Source: Bdellovibrionales bacterium (GTDB lineage: Bacteria > Bdellovibrionota > Bdellovibrionia > Bdellovibrionales > Bdellovibrionaceae). Taken from it: a DNA stretch of 64,000 nt. The stretch covers positions 1-64,000 of the forward strand of contig SXSU01000084.1 in NCBI GenBank assembly GCA_005793345.1, written 5' to 3'. The notes under the pieces were generated by a model. That model saw nothing but the letters and a program-made list of their open reading frames with translations, was not told the origin of the DNA and searched no databases. Positions 44,424 to 53,568 of the stretch are shown here, in pieces (within the stretch, counting starts at the first letter, position 1; every line of letters starts with the position of its first letter). Made by a program: the position numbers and the translations under genes.

Positions 44424-46427
44424 GTGAATAAAATCTTAATTATAATAAATTTAGTTTTATCGCAATTATTATTCAATAATATAATATATGCTCAATCTAA
44501 TCAACTCGATTTACAGCAGATTATAATTTTAAAAAAAAATATTAATTTAATCAATTCAGATTTAAATTTATTATTACCAAGAATAATCTCTAAGAAAGTT
44601 AATTTCTTAGAGATTATGCAATATAAAAGAAACAGTCATAAATTTGACCAGAAAATAATATATGAACTAATTAAGGATTACAATTCTCCATTTAATGAGA
44701 TTAATTCATATCAAGATGTTGATAAGACTTTTTATCTCAATGAGTCTAGTAAAATAATTTTAAGTTATTTTATTAAGATTATAATAACTGAATATGATCA
44801 GTTAAATTATATTTCTCAACCTTATTATAATCTACATAAAAGGTGTTACGATACTTCTGTATTAGGTCACCAAAATTTTGAATCCCAGTGTTTAATGTTA
44901 CAAAAAATAAAAACGTCAGTGAGCGATTTACCAGAATTTGCAATTTTGTCGGGTTGGCCACAACGAGGATTTATCATTCAAGAACAGAAATATGTTAATC
45001 AATTGACTGCGATGTTCAATTATTCACCGACTCAAAGTCTTCAAGATACATTCTCAGAATTTATATTAAATCCAAAATTTAAATGTGAATTTAAGTCACT
45101 TTATCGATTTTATAGTTTTATTTTTGGTGAGCAAGAATCATTTGTTAGTAAAAATGAAAAATGTGAAATTTCAACACGTGTGCTGGTATCTGAACCCGAT
45201 GAGGAATTAAAAGAAAAACGTAGTGACAAAATGGATACTGTAAATTCAGTTTTACCTTTTCATTGGGAAGATTTAGATTTCAATAAATTATATCAAATTC
45301 ATTATTTATATGCTGGACAGGGCGAAGAGAAAATGAGTCGATTTGGACATGCCATGCTACGTTTGGTATTTTGTGCTCCCTACAGAACAAAAAAAGATGA
45401 AGAGTGTCTTAAAGATATAACTTACCATAAAGTAATTAGTTTTCGAGCGACTGTTAAAAATTTTAATATTGATATTCTAGATGGAATTCTTGGTACATAT
45501 GATTCACAACTTTTTATTTTACCATTAGTTTCAATATTAAAAGAGTATAATGAAATTGAGTTGCGTGAAATATTTAGTTTTCCTTTAAAACTAAAAACAC
45601 AAGAATTAAAATATCTTTTAGATGAAACACTTTATTTGCATTGGCAGTATAAAGGAAAATATTATTTTTTTAGTCAAAACTGTGCTGTAGAAACTTTAAA
45701 TTTAATTCAAAGGGCATTATTTTATAAACCATTGGTAATTAGTAAGAATACAATTCGGCCAGACTCTTTAATTGATTATCTTTTGCAAATGAAATTGATT
45801 GAGAATTCAGAATTAAATAGAACTAAAACTGCAGAATTTAATTCATTATATTTTCCTTCAAATAAAATTCATTACGAAAAAGTCTTTTCAAGATTAAATT
45901 TAGTTTTAAAAGAAAAAATTGATTTTGAAGATTACATTAAATTAAACCCGTATAATCGATTAAAATTATTTAAAGGTATAAACATAAGTAATGATACAAA
46001 TAATACAAATGATAATATTGATTCATTAAAAAATATTAAACTTATTCTAATAGGAAACTTGAGTGAATCTCAAAAATTATCCTTCCAAAATATTGAGTAT
46101 TTTATTCATAAAAAAAATATACAAGAAATCTATAAAAAAGGATTTTCTATTTTAATAGAAAACTATAAAAATCAAAAGTTAAAATATATTACACCACAAG
46201 AATCAGAATTTATCTTTGAATCAATATCTTTACCTCAATCTGCGCTTGAGGTGAGTAAAACGAATATTAACCAAATTAAATTTAATATGTCGCAGTCCCA
46301 AATTATTACTCTCTCAACTCATTTTGAAGATGAGCTAAGAAGGGCAGTGAGTGAAGACTATCCAGATTTAGTTAAAGAATTTGATTTTAATCATCAAAAA
46401 AAAATTCCAGATCAACATCAGCATTAG
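44424..46427 (+). CDS. DUF4105 (Lnb N-terminal periplasmic domain-like) protein
   Basis: 667 residues from a GTG at 44424, with TTGGAG 6 nt upstream; an in-frame TTG at 44412 overlaps that site and is rejected. Signal peptide VNKILIIINLVLSQLLF. The DUF4105 core is at about residues 285-440: LYAGQGEEKMSRFGHAMLRL, ISFRATVKNF, LFILPLVSILKEYNEIELRE and YYFFSQNCAVETLNLI. The conserved Gly-His and Asn-Cys pair make a papain-like (NlpC-related) fold plausible. The family occurs in Bdellovibrionota and Bacteroidetes and includes lacto-N-biosidase-associated domains. Enzyme activity is unproven. Predicted periplasmic. Confidence 0.85.
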   Translation: MNKILIIINLVLSQLLFNNIIYAQSNQLDLQQIIILKKNINLINSDLNLLLPRIISKKVNFLEIMQYKRNSHKFDQKIIYELIKDYNSPFNEINSYQDVDKTFYLNESSKIILSYFIKIIITEYDQLNYISQPYYNLHKRCYDTSVLGHQNFESQCLMLQKIKTSVSDLPEFAILSGWPQRGFIIQEQKYVNQLTAMFNYSPTQSLQDTFSEFILNPKFKCEFKSLYRFYSFIFGEQESFVSKNEKCEISTRVLVSEPDEELKEKRSDKMDTVNSVLPFHWEDLDFNKLYQIHYLYAGQGEEKMSRFGHAMLRLVFCAPYRTKKDEECLKDITYHKVISFRATVKNFNIDILDGILGTYDSQLFILPLVSILKEYNEIELREIFSFPLKLKTQELKYLLDETLYLHWQYKGKYYFFSQNCAVETLNLIQRALFYKPLVISKNTIRPDSLIDYLLQMKLIENSELNRTKTAEFNSLYFPSNKIHYEKVFSRLNLVLKEKIDFEDYIKLNPYNRLKLFKGINISNDTNNTNDNIDSLKNIKLILIGNLSESQKLSFQNIEYFIHKKNIQEIYKKGFSILIENYKNQKLKYITPQESEFIFESISLPQSALEVSKTNINQIKFNMSQSQIITLSTHFEDELRRAVSEDYPDLVKEFDFNHQKKIPDQHQH

Positions 46428-46526
46428 CATCACAATAAACCCAAGTTGGATGCAATAAAGATTGAATTATTATTTAGATCGTATTACCTATAACTTCGAA
46501 TATTTATTTGGGTATAATATTAAAAT

Positions 46527-47594
46527 ATGGTTAATTATAAAATCAAAAGAGAAGTGCTGAATTCAAATATAAATTTTCCTGTTTGTTTAGCTCCCATGGT
46601 TGGTCTTTCCCATGTGGCTTTACGAACTGCCATTCGCAGATATCTCCCAAGTGATGCATTGACTATTTGGCCAACTGAGATGTTGAGCAGTCGAAGGTTA
46701 CCACACGAACAATTGAATCGCAGTCCAGAAGTTTTTTTTTCTGATACTGATTTAAAACAAGGACTCGTTCCACAAATTCTTGGAAATAATGAACATGAGA
46801 TAGCTCTTTCTGTAGCTAAATTAAAAAGTTGGGGGGCTCAAGCCATTGATATTAACATGGGGTGTCCTGTAGCTAAGGCTCTTCGACATAATTATGGCGT
46901 TTCACTCATGGGAGACATTCAATATGCTAAATCCATTGTTGAAATGACTGTTCGAAATACTGATTTACCCGTTTCAGTTAAATTAAGAGCTGGGCTTCAA
47001 AATGATCCTAATTTTTTATTAGACTTTGTTCACTCTTTAGAATCGGCTGGAGCCAGTTGGATTTGTCTACATCCAAGATTAGCTCATCAAAAGCGAAGGG
47101 GATATGCTGATTGGTCTCAGATTAAATTTGTAAGAGAAAATTTAAAAATTCCAGTAATAGGTAACGGTGATATTCAAATTGCACAAGATGTATTAGCAAT
47201 GATAGAGCAAACAGATTGTGATATGGTTATGATAGGTCGAGCTTTGACTGTACGTCCTTGGATCTTATGGCAAGTTGGAAAGCAATTTGGTTTTAGTAAT
47301 CCTATACATTTTTCTGAAAACCAGAATCCACCAAAAAATTCTATTGAAGAGGGGTATGAGTGTGGACGTCATTTACTTTTTACACTTGAACAATTTAAAA
47401 TATATTTTAATGAAAATATAGGAATTCGCAAATTTCAATTTTTATTAAAAAATGCATGCCCTTGGTTAGAATTTGGTCATACTTTACAATCTATGGCAAG
47501 TCGGGCTAAAAATTATAGTGAAATGCAAGTTGCTTTAGAATCTTTTTTTTCAAGGGAGCAGTCCATGTCCCATTATACAGATTTGCGATATTAA
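46527..47594 (+). CDS. dus: tRNA-dihydrouridine synthase
   Basis: Flavin enzyme that reduces specific uridines in the tRNA D-loop. 355 residues. TIM-barrel motifs: VCLAPMVGLSHVALRTAIRR, QILGNNEHEIA, DINMGCPVAK with the catalytic Cys, RHNYGVSLMGD, PVSVKLRAGL, LHPRLAHQKRRGYADW, IPVIGNGDI and MVMIGRALTVRPWI. The C-terminal helical domain is FKIYFNENIGIRKFQFLLKN. Subclass (DusA, B or C) cannot be assigned with confidence; HPRLAHQKRRGYADW is closest to DusB/C-like proteins. A full hairpin repeat follows the stop. Confidence 0.92.
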   Translation: MVNYKIKREVLNSNINFPVCLAPMVGLSHVALRTAIRRYLPSDALTIWPTEMLSSRRLPHEQLNRSPEVFFSDTDLKQGLVPQILGNNEHEIALSVAKLKSWGAQAIDINMGCPVAKALRHNYGVSLMGDIQYAKSIVEMTVRNTDLPVSVKLRAGLQNDPNFLLDFVHSLESAGASWICLHPRLAHQKRRGYADWSQIKFVRENLKIPVIGNGDIQIAQDVLAMIEQTDCDMVMIGRALTVRPWILWQVGKQFGFSNPIHFSENQNPPKNSIEEGYECGRHLLFTLEQFKIYFNENIGIRKFQFLLKNACPWLEFGHTLQSMASRAKNYSEMQVALESFFSREQSMSHYTDLRY

Positions 47595-47627
47595 TATTTT
47601 AGGTAACTACTAGTGAATATTGCTGAT

Positions 47628-47769
47628 ATAACTGCTCATGATTAAGTCTGATCGCTGGCGCAATTGTATCAGACATAATCACGAGCTGTTATTTTCCTGT
47701 TTGTTTGGGGCGATTTTCAATCACCCCGTATTATGAAAATCCAAACTAAAGTTTGTATTTTCATAATAA
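47628..47769 (+). repeat. Composite hairpin repeat, complete three-hairpin form
   Basis: Main stem with a changed apex (ATCGC-TGGC-GCAAT), the GGGGCGATTTTCAATCACCCC hairpin, and a third inverted repeat at about 47731-47768 (ATTATGAAAA / TTTTCATAAT around CAAACTAAAGTTTG). It lies between dus and the lipocalin gene. Confidence 0.9.
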
Positions 47770-47819
47770 CTTAAATGCTGTTCGGACTTAATCTTTTAAT
47801 TTTTTAATAGGAGTTTAAA

Positions 47820-48395
47820 ATGCGTTCACGATATTTTGTTTTAGGAATCCTTTTGTTTTTATTTAATACAAAATGTTTTGCAGACACATCTGTTGAAACA
47901 GTACCATATGTTGATTTAAATAAATATATTGGTAAGTGGTATGAAATAGCTTCTATTCCACAATATTTTCAACGGGATTGTGTTGCTAACACAACAGCAG
48001 AATATACAATATTAGAGGATGGTTTAGTTAAAGTTATTAACTCGTGCGACACTCAGTCTGGAGAAAGAAAACAAGCTGAGGGCAGAGCAAAAAATGAAGA
48101 TTTAAATACAAACTCAAAGTTAAAAGTAACATTTGTGAAATTTTTTGATTGGATATTCTTATTCGGTGGAAACTATTGGATTATTGATTTAGATTCTGAA
48201 TACAGGTTTGCAGTAGTTGGGGATCCATCTCGCAAGTATTCATGGATTTTAAGTCGAACCCCTGAGCTTTCATCTGAAACTCTTAACTTGATAAAAGAAA
48301 ACCTTAAAAAACAAGGATATGATACTTGTCTTTTACTTACTTCGATTCAAGAAAATGGTAATTTTAAAGAACGTAAAAGATTGTGCGATCTTTAA
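47820..48395 (+). CDS. blc: Lipocalin (Blc-like)
   Basis: 191 residues with signal peptide MRSRYFVLGILLFLFN (cut near CFADT). Lipocalin motifs: GKWYEIASIPQYFQ near residue 38 (the conserved GxW), YTILEDGLVKVINSC, KVTFVKFF, GGNYWIIDLD and the C-terminal WILSRTPEL with the conserved R, then helix LNLIKENLKKQGYD. E. coli Blc is an outer-membrane lipoprotein that binds fatty acids or lysophospholipids. Here the signal lacks a standard lipobox, so a soluble periplasmic form is likely. TAGGAG lies 7 nt before the ATG. Confidence 0.92.
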   Translation: MRSRYFVLGILLFLFNTKCFADTSVETVPYVDLNKYIGKWYEIASIPQYFQRDCVANTTAEYTILEDGLVKVINSCDTQSGERKQAEGRAKNEDLNTNSKLKVTFVKFFDWIFLFGGNYWIIDLDSEYRFAVVGDPSRKYSWILSRTPELSSETLNLIKENLKKQGYDTCLLLTSIQENGNFKERKRLCDL

Positions 48396-48431
48396 TTCAA
48401 TTAATAAAAATTGAATTATAAGCAAATTATA

Positions 48432-48468
48432 AAAAATTAAGGGCATTTTTTGTTGCCCTTAATTTTTT
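48432..48468. terminator. Bidirectional intrinsic terminator
   Basis: Perfect 15-bp stem AAAAAATTAAGGGCA / TGCCCTTAATTTTTT with an 8-nt loop, followed by T-rich sequence on the plus strand and preceded by an A-run on the minus strand. It lies between the convergent lipocalin and rpsT genes and can serve both. Confidence 0.85.
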
Positions 48469-48508
48469 AAATTTAAAAATATTCTCTTTATATTTAAGAA
48501 AAACACTG

Positions 48509-48563
48509 TACTTGATCATTTCTCATTTAATTGCGAAGGGAAATGACTTAATCATGATCAATT
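48509..48563 (-). repeat. Degenerate composite hairpin repeat at the rpsT end
   Basis: Keeps TGACTTAATCATGATCA and TTAATTGCGAAGGGAAAT; arms are shortened and diverged (CTTGATCATTTCTC). It directly follows the rpsT stop. Confidence 0.6.
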
Positions 48564-48828
48564 ACTTAGTTAGCAAATGAACTTTAGCAGATAAATTTGA
48601 TTTCTTGCGAGAAGCATGATTTTTTGAAACCACTTTATTTTTTGCTGCTTTATCAACAAAGCTTGTGAATTTTTTTAACAATTCTTGTGCAAGTGTAAGA
48701 TCTTTTAATGAAATAGCCTTAACAAGCTTTTTTTCAGCAGTTTTAACAACACTTTTTCTTTTGTTGTTTACAATATTACGACGAATTGATTGACGTGCTC
48801 TTTTTGCGGCTGACTTATGATTTGCCAA
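48562..48828 (-). CDS. rpsT: 30S ribosomal protein S20
   Basis: 88 residues. The N-terminus ANHKSAAKRARQSIRRN and KNKVVSKNHASRKKSNL are diagnostic. The start is TTG at 48828, with GGAGG 7 nt upstream. E. coli rpsT also begins with UUG, where it matters for translational autocontrol by S20, so the same control is plausible here. Divergent from murJ. A decayed hairpin repeat and a strong bidirectional terminator follow it. Confidence 0.97.
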   Translation of the reverse strand: MANHKSAAKRARQSIRRNIVNNKRKSVVKTAEKKLVKAISLKDLTLAQELLKKFTSFVDKAAKNKVVSKNHASRKKSNLSAKVHLLTK

Positions 48829-48915
48829 GTGAAAACCTCCGGATTATCCTAATTTATATTTTTAATCTTTATTTAAAATAATATTATTACTATCATTTTA
48901 TTAATAAGGATTAAT

Positions 48916-48944
48916 TTGATAGCACACACATTTTAGAACTGCAA
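48916..48944 (-). promoter_or_regulatory. rpsT: Possible rpsT promoter
   Basis: On the minus strand TTGCAG and TATCAA are spaced by 17 bp, about 85 bp upstream of the rpsT start, leaving a leader that could carry S20 autoregulation. An 18-bp palindrome GCAAGAAAGAATTCTTGC (48941-48958) overlaps the -35 side. Confidence 0.4.
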
Positions 48945-48975
48945 GAAAGAATTCTTGCTTAAAAGTGGAGTAATT

Positions 48976-50676
48976 TTGAATATTATTGATAAAAGGGATG
49001 AAACCACAAAAAAAACTGAACTTGAATTAGATCAACTTCAAGTAGAAAATAAAAAAAACGTGATATTTTATGCACTTAGTATGGCTCTTGGAACCATGAG
49101 TAGTAGGGTTTTAGGTTTACTACGAGATGTTGCCAGTGCTGCTCTTTTTGACCGAACAATCACTGATGCTTGGACCGCGGCCTTTAGGTTACCAAATTTA
49201 TTTCGTCGACTTTTGGGTGAAGGATCACTTTCCATAAGTTTTATACCAGTTTTTATTGAAGCAAAGCTTGAGGATACGAAAAATAATGGAACTACCCATA
49301 GGGCGCAAAATTTAGTGAATGGATTCTATACAATATTACTTGGTATCTTAATTATTTTAACTACCTTAGGCGTAATTTTTACTGAGGATGTTTTAAAGGT
49401 TTTGTTGGAACAAGAGTATATTCAAAATACTGCAAAATTTGCATTAACAGTTCGAATGGCTCGTATCATGTTTAGTTTTATATTTTTTATGAGCAACTTC
49501 GCTTATTTTATGGGTATTCTAAATGCTTTGGGTGAGTATTCACTTCCTGCAATGGCCCCATTATTTTTTAACGTGGCAATGATTATTTCTACAATTTTAC
49601 CTCAAAGTTGGTTTCCTAAAAGCGGAGATGGTATTGCCTGGGGAGTCCTTATAGGTGGTTTTTGGCAAATGGCTGTTTTGATTCCAAGGCTTAAACAAAA
49701 AAATTACTTTCCCAAATTAAGTTCCAATTTTTTAAATAGCGATGTCAAACGTGTCTTTAAAAGTATGGCACCTGGGTTGTTAGGAACGGGGCTTTTACAA
49801 CTAACAACAATCATAAACACTCGCTTTGGTAGTCAATTAGGTGAGGGTGTACTGTCCTATATCTTTTGGGCTGATCGATTATTAGAACTACCCTTATCGT
49901 TAGTATCAGTAAGTCTAGGTACGGCATTATTGCCAACACTTTCGGAAATGTGGTCTCAAGGAAAAAAAGAAAAGATGCTTGAAACTTCAAATCACTATTT
50001 GCGTTTAAATCTTTTTTTATGTTTACCTGCAGCCATGGGGTTATATATTCTTGCTGAACCTCTGGTTGAAGTTATGTTTCGCCGTGGCAAATTTAACTTA
50101 CAGGACATGCAAATAACAGCAAGTATTGTGCAGATATATTCATTAATACTTTTAGCCTCAAGTTTAGTACGTGTTTTAGTACCCATTTATTTTGCCATGA
50201 AAAATACTAAGTGGCCTTCAATTGTGAGTGGTATTTGTTTGTTAATTCATTTTTTCTTAGCGCCTTTTTTAATGCTTCACTGGGGAGTTCGAGGGTTGGT
50301 TTTATCATCATTTGTATCAGCTTTGATTAATTTTATTTTATTAGCTATCCCATTGGGATTTTGGGTGGGTTCTTACGGGTGGACAACTTTATTAAAATGT
50401 TTAATCAAAAATGGAGCATCAACAATTGTTATGGGTATGGTGATTTTATTTTTTGTGAACCATGTTTATAATCCTTATCATGAGATATCTTGGATTGTTA
50501 GAACTTCAATTTTGTTAGGGATAATAATCTTAGGGACTCTTGTATTTGCATCAAGTAGTTACTTTATAAAATCAGAAGAGTTTTTAAGTGCTAGTCATTC
50601 AATAGGCGGTAAGTTTAAAAATAAATTAAAAAGAAAATCAATAAGTAAAGGAAATAATAATGGTCTCAAAAAATAA
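48976..50676 (+). CDS. murJ: Lipid II flippase MurJ
   Basis: Moves lipid II across the inner membrane for peptidoglycan synthesis. 566 residues from the TTG at 48976, which has GGAG 5 nt upstream; an earlier TTG at 48955 is in frame without support. Motifs of the MviN/MurJ family: MALGTMSSRVLGLLRDVASA, DAWTAAFRLPNLFRRLLGEG, SISFIPVF, FADRLLELPLSL-type segment (ADRLLELPLSLVSVSLGTAL) and VRVLVPIYFAMKN. About 14 hydrophobic segments. The key Arg residues of the N-terminal helix (R near the GLLRD motif) are present. The last 17 bp overlap the SRPBCC gene start. Confidence 0.95.
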   Translation: MNIIDKRDETTKKTELELDQLQVENKKNVIFYALSMALGTMSSRVLGLLRDVASAALFDRTITDAWTAAFRLPNLFRRLLGEGSLSISFIPVFIEAKLEDTKNNGTTHRAQNLVNGFYTILLGILIILTTLGVIFTEDVLKVLLEQEYIQNTAKFALTVRMARIMFSFIFFMSNFAYFMGILNALGEYSLPAMAPLFFNVAMIISTILPQSWFPKSGDGIAWGVLIGGFWQMAVLIPRLKQKNYFPKLSSNFLNSDVKRVFKSMAPGLLGTGLLQLTTIINTRFGSQLGEGVLSYIFWADRLLELPLSLVSVSLGTALLPTLSEMWSQGKKEKMLETSNHYLRLNLFLCLPAAMGLYILAEPLVEVMFRRGKFNLQDMQITASIVQIYSLILLASSLVRVLVPIYFAMKNTKWPSIVSGICLLIHFFLAPFLMLHWGVRGLVLSSFVSALINFILLAIPLGFWVGSYGWTTLLKCLIKNGASTIVMGMVILFFVNHVYNPYHEISWIVRTSILLGIIILGTLVFASSSYFIKSEEFLSASHSIGGKFKNKLKRKSISKGNNNGLKK

Positions 50677-51613
50677 ATCCAATGAAATTAAAATTACGAG
50701 AATTTATGATGCTCCTTTGAAAGTTGTATGGGAGGCGTGGACTGATACAAAACAAGTTGCAAAATGGTGGGGCCCTCGGGGATTTACATTAACTACTCAC
50801 AGTAAAGATTTACGTGTGGGTGGGACTTGGAATTATACAATGCATGGACCAGATGGAACTAATTATCCGAATATTACCAAATATTACGAAGTTGAAACCT
50901 ATAAAAAGTTAGTTTACGACCATGGTGGAAATGCAGATCAACCACCTTTATTTCGAGTCACCGTTATGTTTAGTCAATTAAATGACAAAACAAAAATGGA
51001 TATGACTATGACATTTTCTTCACCTGAGGTGGCAGCAGAATCTCGAAAATTTATTAAAGCTGCTGGTGGAAATGCAACTTGGGATAGATTGGCTGAATAT
51101 GTTGAAAAAGAAAAGAGCAACAAAGATATTTTTGTAATTAATAGAACCTTTGGAGTTCCAATTAAAACAATGTTTAAATTGTGGACGGATCCAAAACATT
51201 TTTCTCAATGGTTGCCTCCCACAGGGATGCAAATGCAATTTTTAGAAGCTGATATAAGACCAGGTGGAAAAACTAAATATGTTATGACTGGTGAAAATAT
51301 AAAAATGTATGGTCGCGCTGAATATTTGAAAATTGAAAGTCCAAATTTGATTGTCTACACACAACAGTTTTGTGATGAAAAAGATAATATAAGTCGACAT
51401 CCATTTGCACCATTGTGGCCTGAGACCTTGCTAACAACTGTAACTTTAAAAGAAGAAAGTCTTAATGAAACTCTTGTTACAGTGACTTGGGAAGTTTATG
51501 GTCACTGTTCACCAGAGGAGCTTGCTGAATTTGTGAAAGCGAAAGCTGGTATGACGATTGGGTGGACAGGTTCGTTTGATAAACTTGATGACTATTTAGA
51601 GAAAAATATTTGA
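50660..51613 (+). CDS. Tandem SRPBCC (AHSA1-like) double-domain protein
   Basis: 317 residues, cytoplasmic, made of two SRPBCC/AHSA1 domains. Domain 1 (about 8-150) has RIYDAPLKVVWEAWTDTKQV and AKWWGPRGFTL; domain 2 (about 158-317) has RTFGVPIKTMFKLWTDPKHF and SQWLPPTGMQM. Both end in the usual long helix (WDRLAEYVEK and FDKLDDYLEK). Single-domain relatives of about 150 residues are common; a head-to-tail fusion is less so. These START-like cavities bind hydrophobic ligands or Hsp90-like partners; the function here is unknown. AAAGGAA lies 7 nt before the ATG, and the 17-bp overlap with murJ suggests coupling. Confidence 0.88.
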   Translation: MVSKNKSNEIKITRIYDAPLKVVWEAWTDTKQVAKWWGPRGFTLTTHSKDLRVGGTWNYTMHGPDGTNYPNITKYYEVETYKKLVYDHGGNADQPPLFRVTVMFSQLNDKTKMDMTMTFSSPEVAAESRKFIKAAGGNATWDRLAEYVEKEKSNKDIFVINRTFGVPIKTMFKLWTDPKHFSQWLPPTGMQMQFLEADIRPGGKTKYVMTGENIKMYGRAEYLKIESPNLIVYTQQFCDEKDNISRHPFAPLWPETLLTTVTLKEESLNETLVTVTWEVYGHCSPEELAEFVKAKAGMTIGWTGSFDKLDDYLEKNI

Positions 51614-51749
51614 ATAAATGTAATTGAGATAATTTTTTAATTTTTTCACATTAGATTAAAAAATTACCTCTTATTCTAAAGAGTTTCAAAAACTATCTAT
51701 TCCAGAAGCGATTTGGCAATCAAAGGGTGTAAAGGAATGTTTTATCGAT

Positions 51750-52061
51750 TTGATTAGTCCTCATTCTCCGGATAATTTTCCAAGCACATGCGCAAATAAA
51801 AAGTATTTTATTCCTTTGCATTTGGATATGAGTGTTTATGATCCTAAAATGAAGGGAATTGAATTTGTTAGCCTTATCCCTGGTTGGCCAGATATTTTTC
51901 TTAAACAAGCTTTTGAAAATGGAGCTACAATTTATCTTTCTCAAGTCAATAATGAATCTGATTTTCAATTTTCAAAAAATCATGCATTTTTTGGAATTAT
52001 GACTGATCGAATAGATATTATTGCTCCTATGTTTCAAAAGACGATCAGCAAATTTAAATAA
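51750..52061 (+). CDS. Small protein of unknown function, start unclear (possibly 5'-truncated)
   Basis: Unrecognised protein of at least 103 residues. The coding frame appears to begin earlier, since codons from 51660 onward read as protein (EFQKLSIPEAIWQSKG). No ATG, GTG or TTG with a ribosome site exists there; the first TTG in frame is at 51750. Conserved-looking segments are KKYFIPLHLDMSVYDPKMKG, FVSLIPGWPDIFLKQ and MTDRIDIIAPMFQ. Either an unusual start such as ATT at 51663 is used or the 5' end has been lost. It lies between the double SRPBCC gene and the convergent MFS gene. Confidence 0.5.
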   Translation: MISPHSPDNFPSTCANKKYFIPLHLDMSVYDPKMKGIEFVSLIPGWPDIFLKQAFENGATIYLSQVNNESDFQFSKNHAFFGIMTDRIDIIAPMFQKTISKFK

Positions 52062-52075
52062 AAAATGAATTAAAA

Positions 52076-53308
52076 TTAAGTTTCAATGTAATCTAAATTT
52101 TTATTGAAAGTTTCGGATAAATTTGCAAGTGAAATTAATGCAAGAAAAATACAAATGAAGCCAATTGCTAAGGCAGAATTGAGTTGACCAAATTTATCCT
52201 TTAATGAAAGAAAAACTAATGTTAATGGTATTACAATACCTCTTACGAGATTTGGAATACTGGTGGTTATTGTTGCTCTAATATTAGTTCCAAATTGCTC
52301 AGAAATCATTGTTACAAAGAGAGTCCAGTAACCATTAGCTATTCCTAATAAAAAGCAAATAAAGTAAAATAATAAATCACTGGATTGCTTCGGGATAAAA
52401 AAATAAGAAGATATAAATAAAGCACTTAAAATAATAAAAATAAAAATTCCCTTTTTTCGACTTTGAAGTATCTGACTAAATAAACTTGCAAGAGGATCTC
52501 CGATCATCGATCCTAAATAGCTCCAAAAAATAGCTTTAGAGTTTAAGACCGGTGTTAATATTCCGAGTTCTTTTGCAAATTCAGATGAAAAATAAATCAG
52601 TAACCCTGAAATATACCAAATTGGTACACCAACTAATATACATAATACGAATTTAGATAATCTTTTTAAGTTTAAAATAGTACTGAAAATTGAAACATTA
52701 TTCTTTTGAATTTTCTTTTTGTAATGTAAAAATAATTCTGATTCATTAACTTTAATTCGTGCAACTAATAATAAAAGACCAAGTATTCCTCCTACAATAT
52801 ATGAATTGTTCCATGAAATAAAACTTCCAAGTAGGGCAGCACATATTGCTCCAAGAAACCCAAATATACCAATTATAGCGGACCCAATACTTCGTTTAGT
52901 GATTGGTAATTGCTCGGAAACTAAAGTCACTGCCACTCCTAACTCACCAGCAAGACCAAAACCAGAAATAAATCTTAAAATTGTATAAACTGGAATAGTG
53001 GTAACAAATCCATTTGCAAGATTGGCTATTGAATAAATAAAAATAGATCCATAAAGCACTTTTGTTCGACCAATTCGATCTGCTAAATATCCCCAAACTA
53101 AACCACCTAATAATAAACCAGCCATTTGCCAGTTTAAAAGTTGTATGCCTACTTGAATCATTTCGGAATCTTGAACCCCTAAACTGTGTAAACTTGAAAC
53201 TCTAACAATACCAAAAAGTACTAAGTCAAAAACATCAACAAAATATCCTAAAGATGAAATAATAACGGCCTTATTAAAAATAATTTTTCGAAAAGTGATT
53301 TTATCCAT
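52076..53308 (-). CDS. MFS transporter
   Basis: Inner-membrane permease of 410 residues with twelve hydrophobic segments. The MFS loop 2-3 signature GYLADRIGRTKVLYG and the second, weaker one in the other half are present. GELGVAVTLVSEQLP is reminiscent of metabolite:H+ symporters (SP/MHS branch). The substrate is unknown. Divergent from a LysR regulator, the usual layout for a transporter controlled by its neighbour, with a hairpin repeat in between. The convergent small ORF 51750-52061 ends 14 bp away. Confidence 0.88.
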   Translation of the reverse strand: MDKITFRKIIFNKAVIISSLGYFVDVFDLVLFGIVRVSSLHSLGVQDSEMIQVGIQLLNWQMAGLLLGGLVWGYLADRIGRTKVLYGSIFIYSIANLANGFVTTIPVYTILRFISGFGLAGELGVAVTLVSEQLPITKRSIGSAIIGIFGFLGAICAALLGSFISWNNSYIVGGILGLLLLVARIKVNESELFLHYKKKIQKNNVSIFSTILNLKRLSKFVLCILVGVPIWYISGLLIYFSSEFAKELGILTPVLNSKAIFWSYLGSMIGDPLASLFSQILQSRKKGIFIFIILSALFISSYFFIPKQSSDLLFYFICFLLGIANGYWTLFVTMISEQFGTNIRATITTSIPNLVRGIVIPLTLVFLSLKDKFGQLNSALAIGFICIFLALISLANLSETFNKNLDYIET

Positions 53309-53351
53309 AGTTCAATTCCTATACTTATTAAATCTAAAATTTGTGTTGTCA

Positions 53352-53461
53352 TAAATAACTGCTAATGATTAAGTCTGAGCAGCTTGCGCTGATTATATCA
53401 GACATAATCATAAGCAGTTATTTTCTTGTTTGTTGGGGGCGATTTTCAATCACTCCGTATT
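53352..53461 (+). repeat. Composite hairpin repeat in a divergent promoter region
   Basis: Main stem whose apex is replaced by AGCAGCTTGCGCT, but still self-pairs (AGC/GCT), followed by the TTGTTTGTTGGGGGCGATTT tail. It is one of the few copies upstream of two genes rather than after one. Confidence 0.85.
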
Positions 53462-53568
53462 TACTGCATAATTAATATTATTTATATAATGTGTAAAACG
53501 CATTTATTTTATATTAGCATGCATTTTAGTTATGGATGTAATTTAACAGTTGCGATATACATTTAAAA

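Noticed and set aside
51720-51968. 82-residue minus-strand ORF
   Set aside because: The plus-strand frame over the same DNA reads as a conserved-looking protein and extends further; the minus frame lacks a ribosome site.
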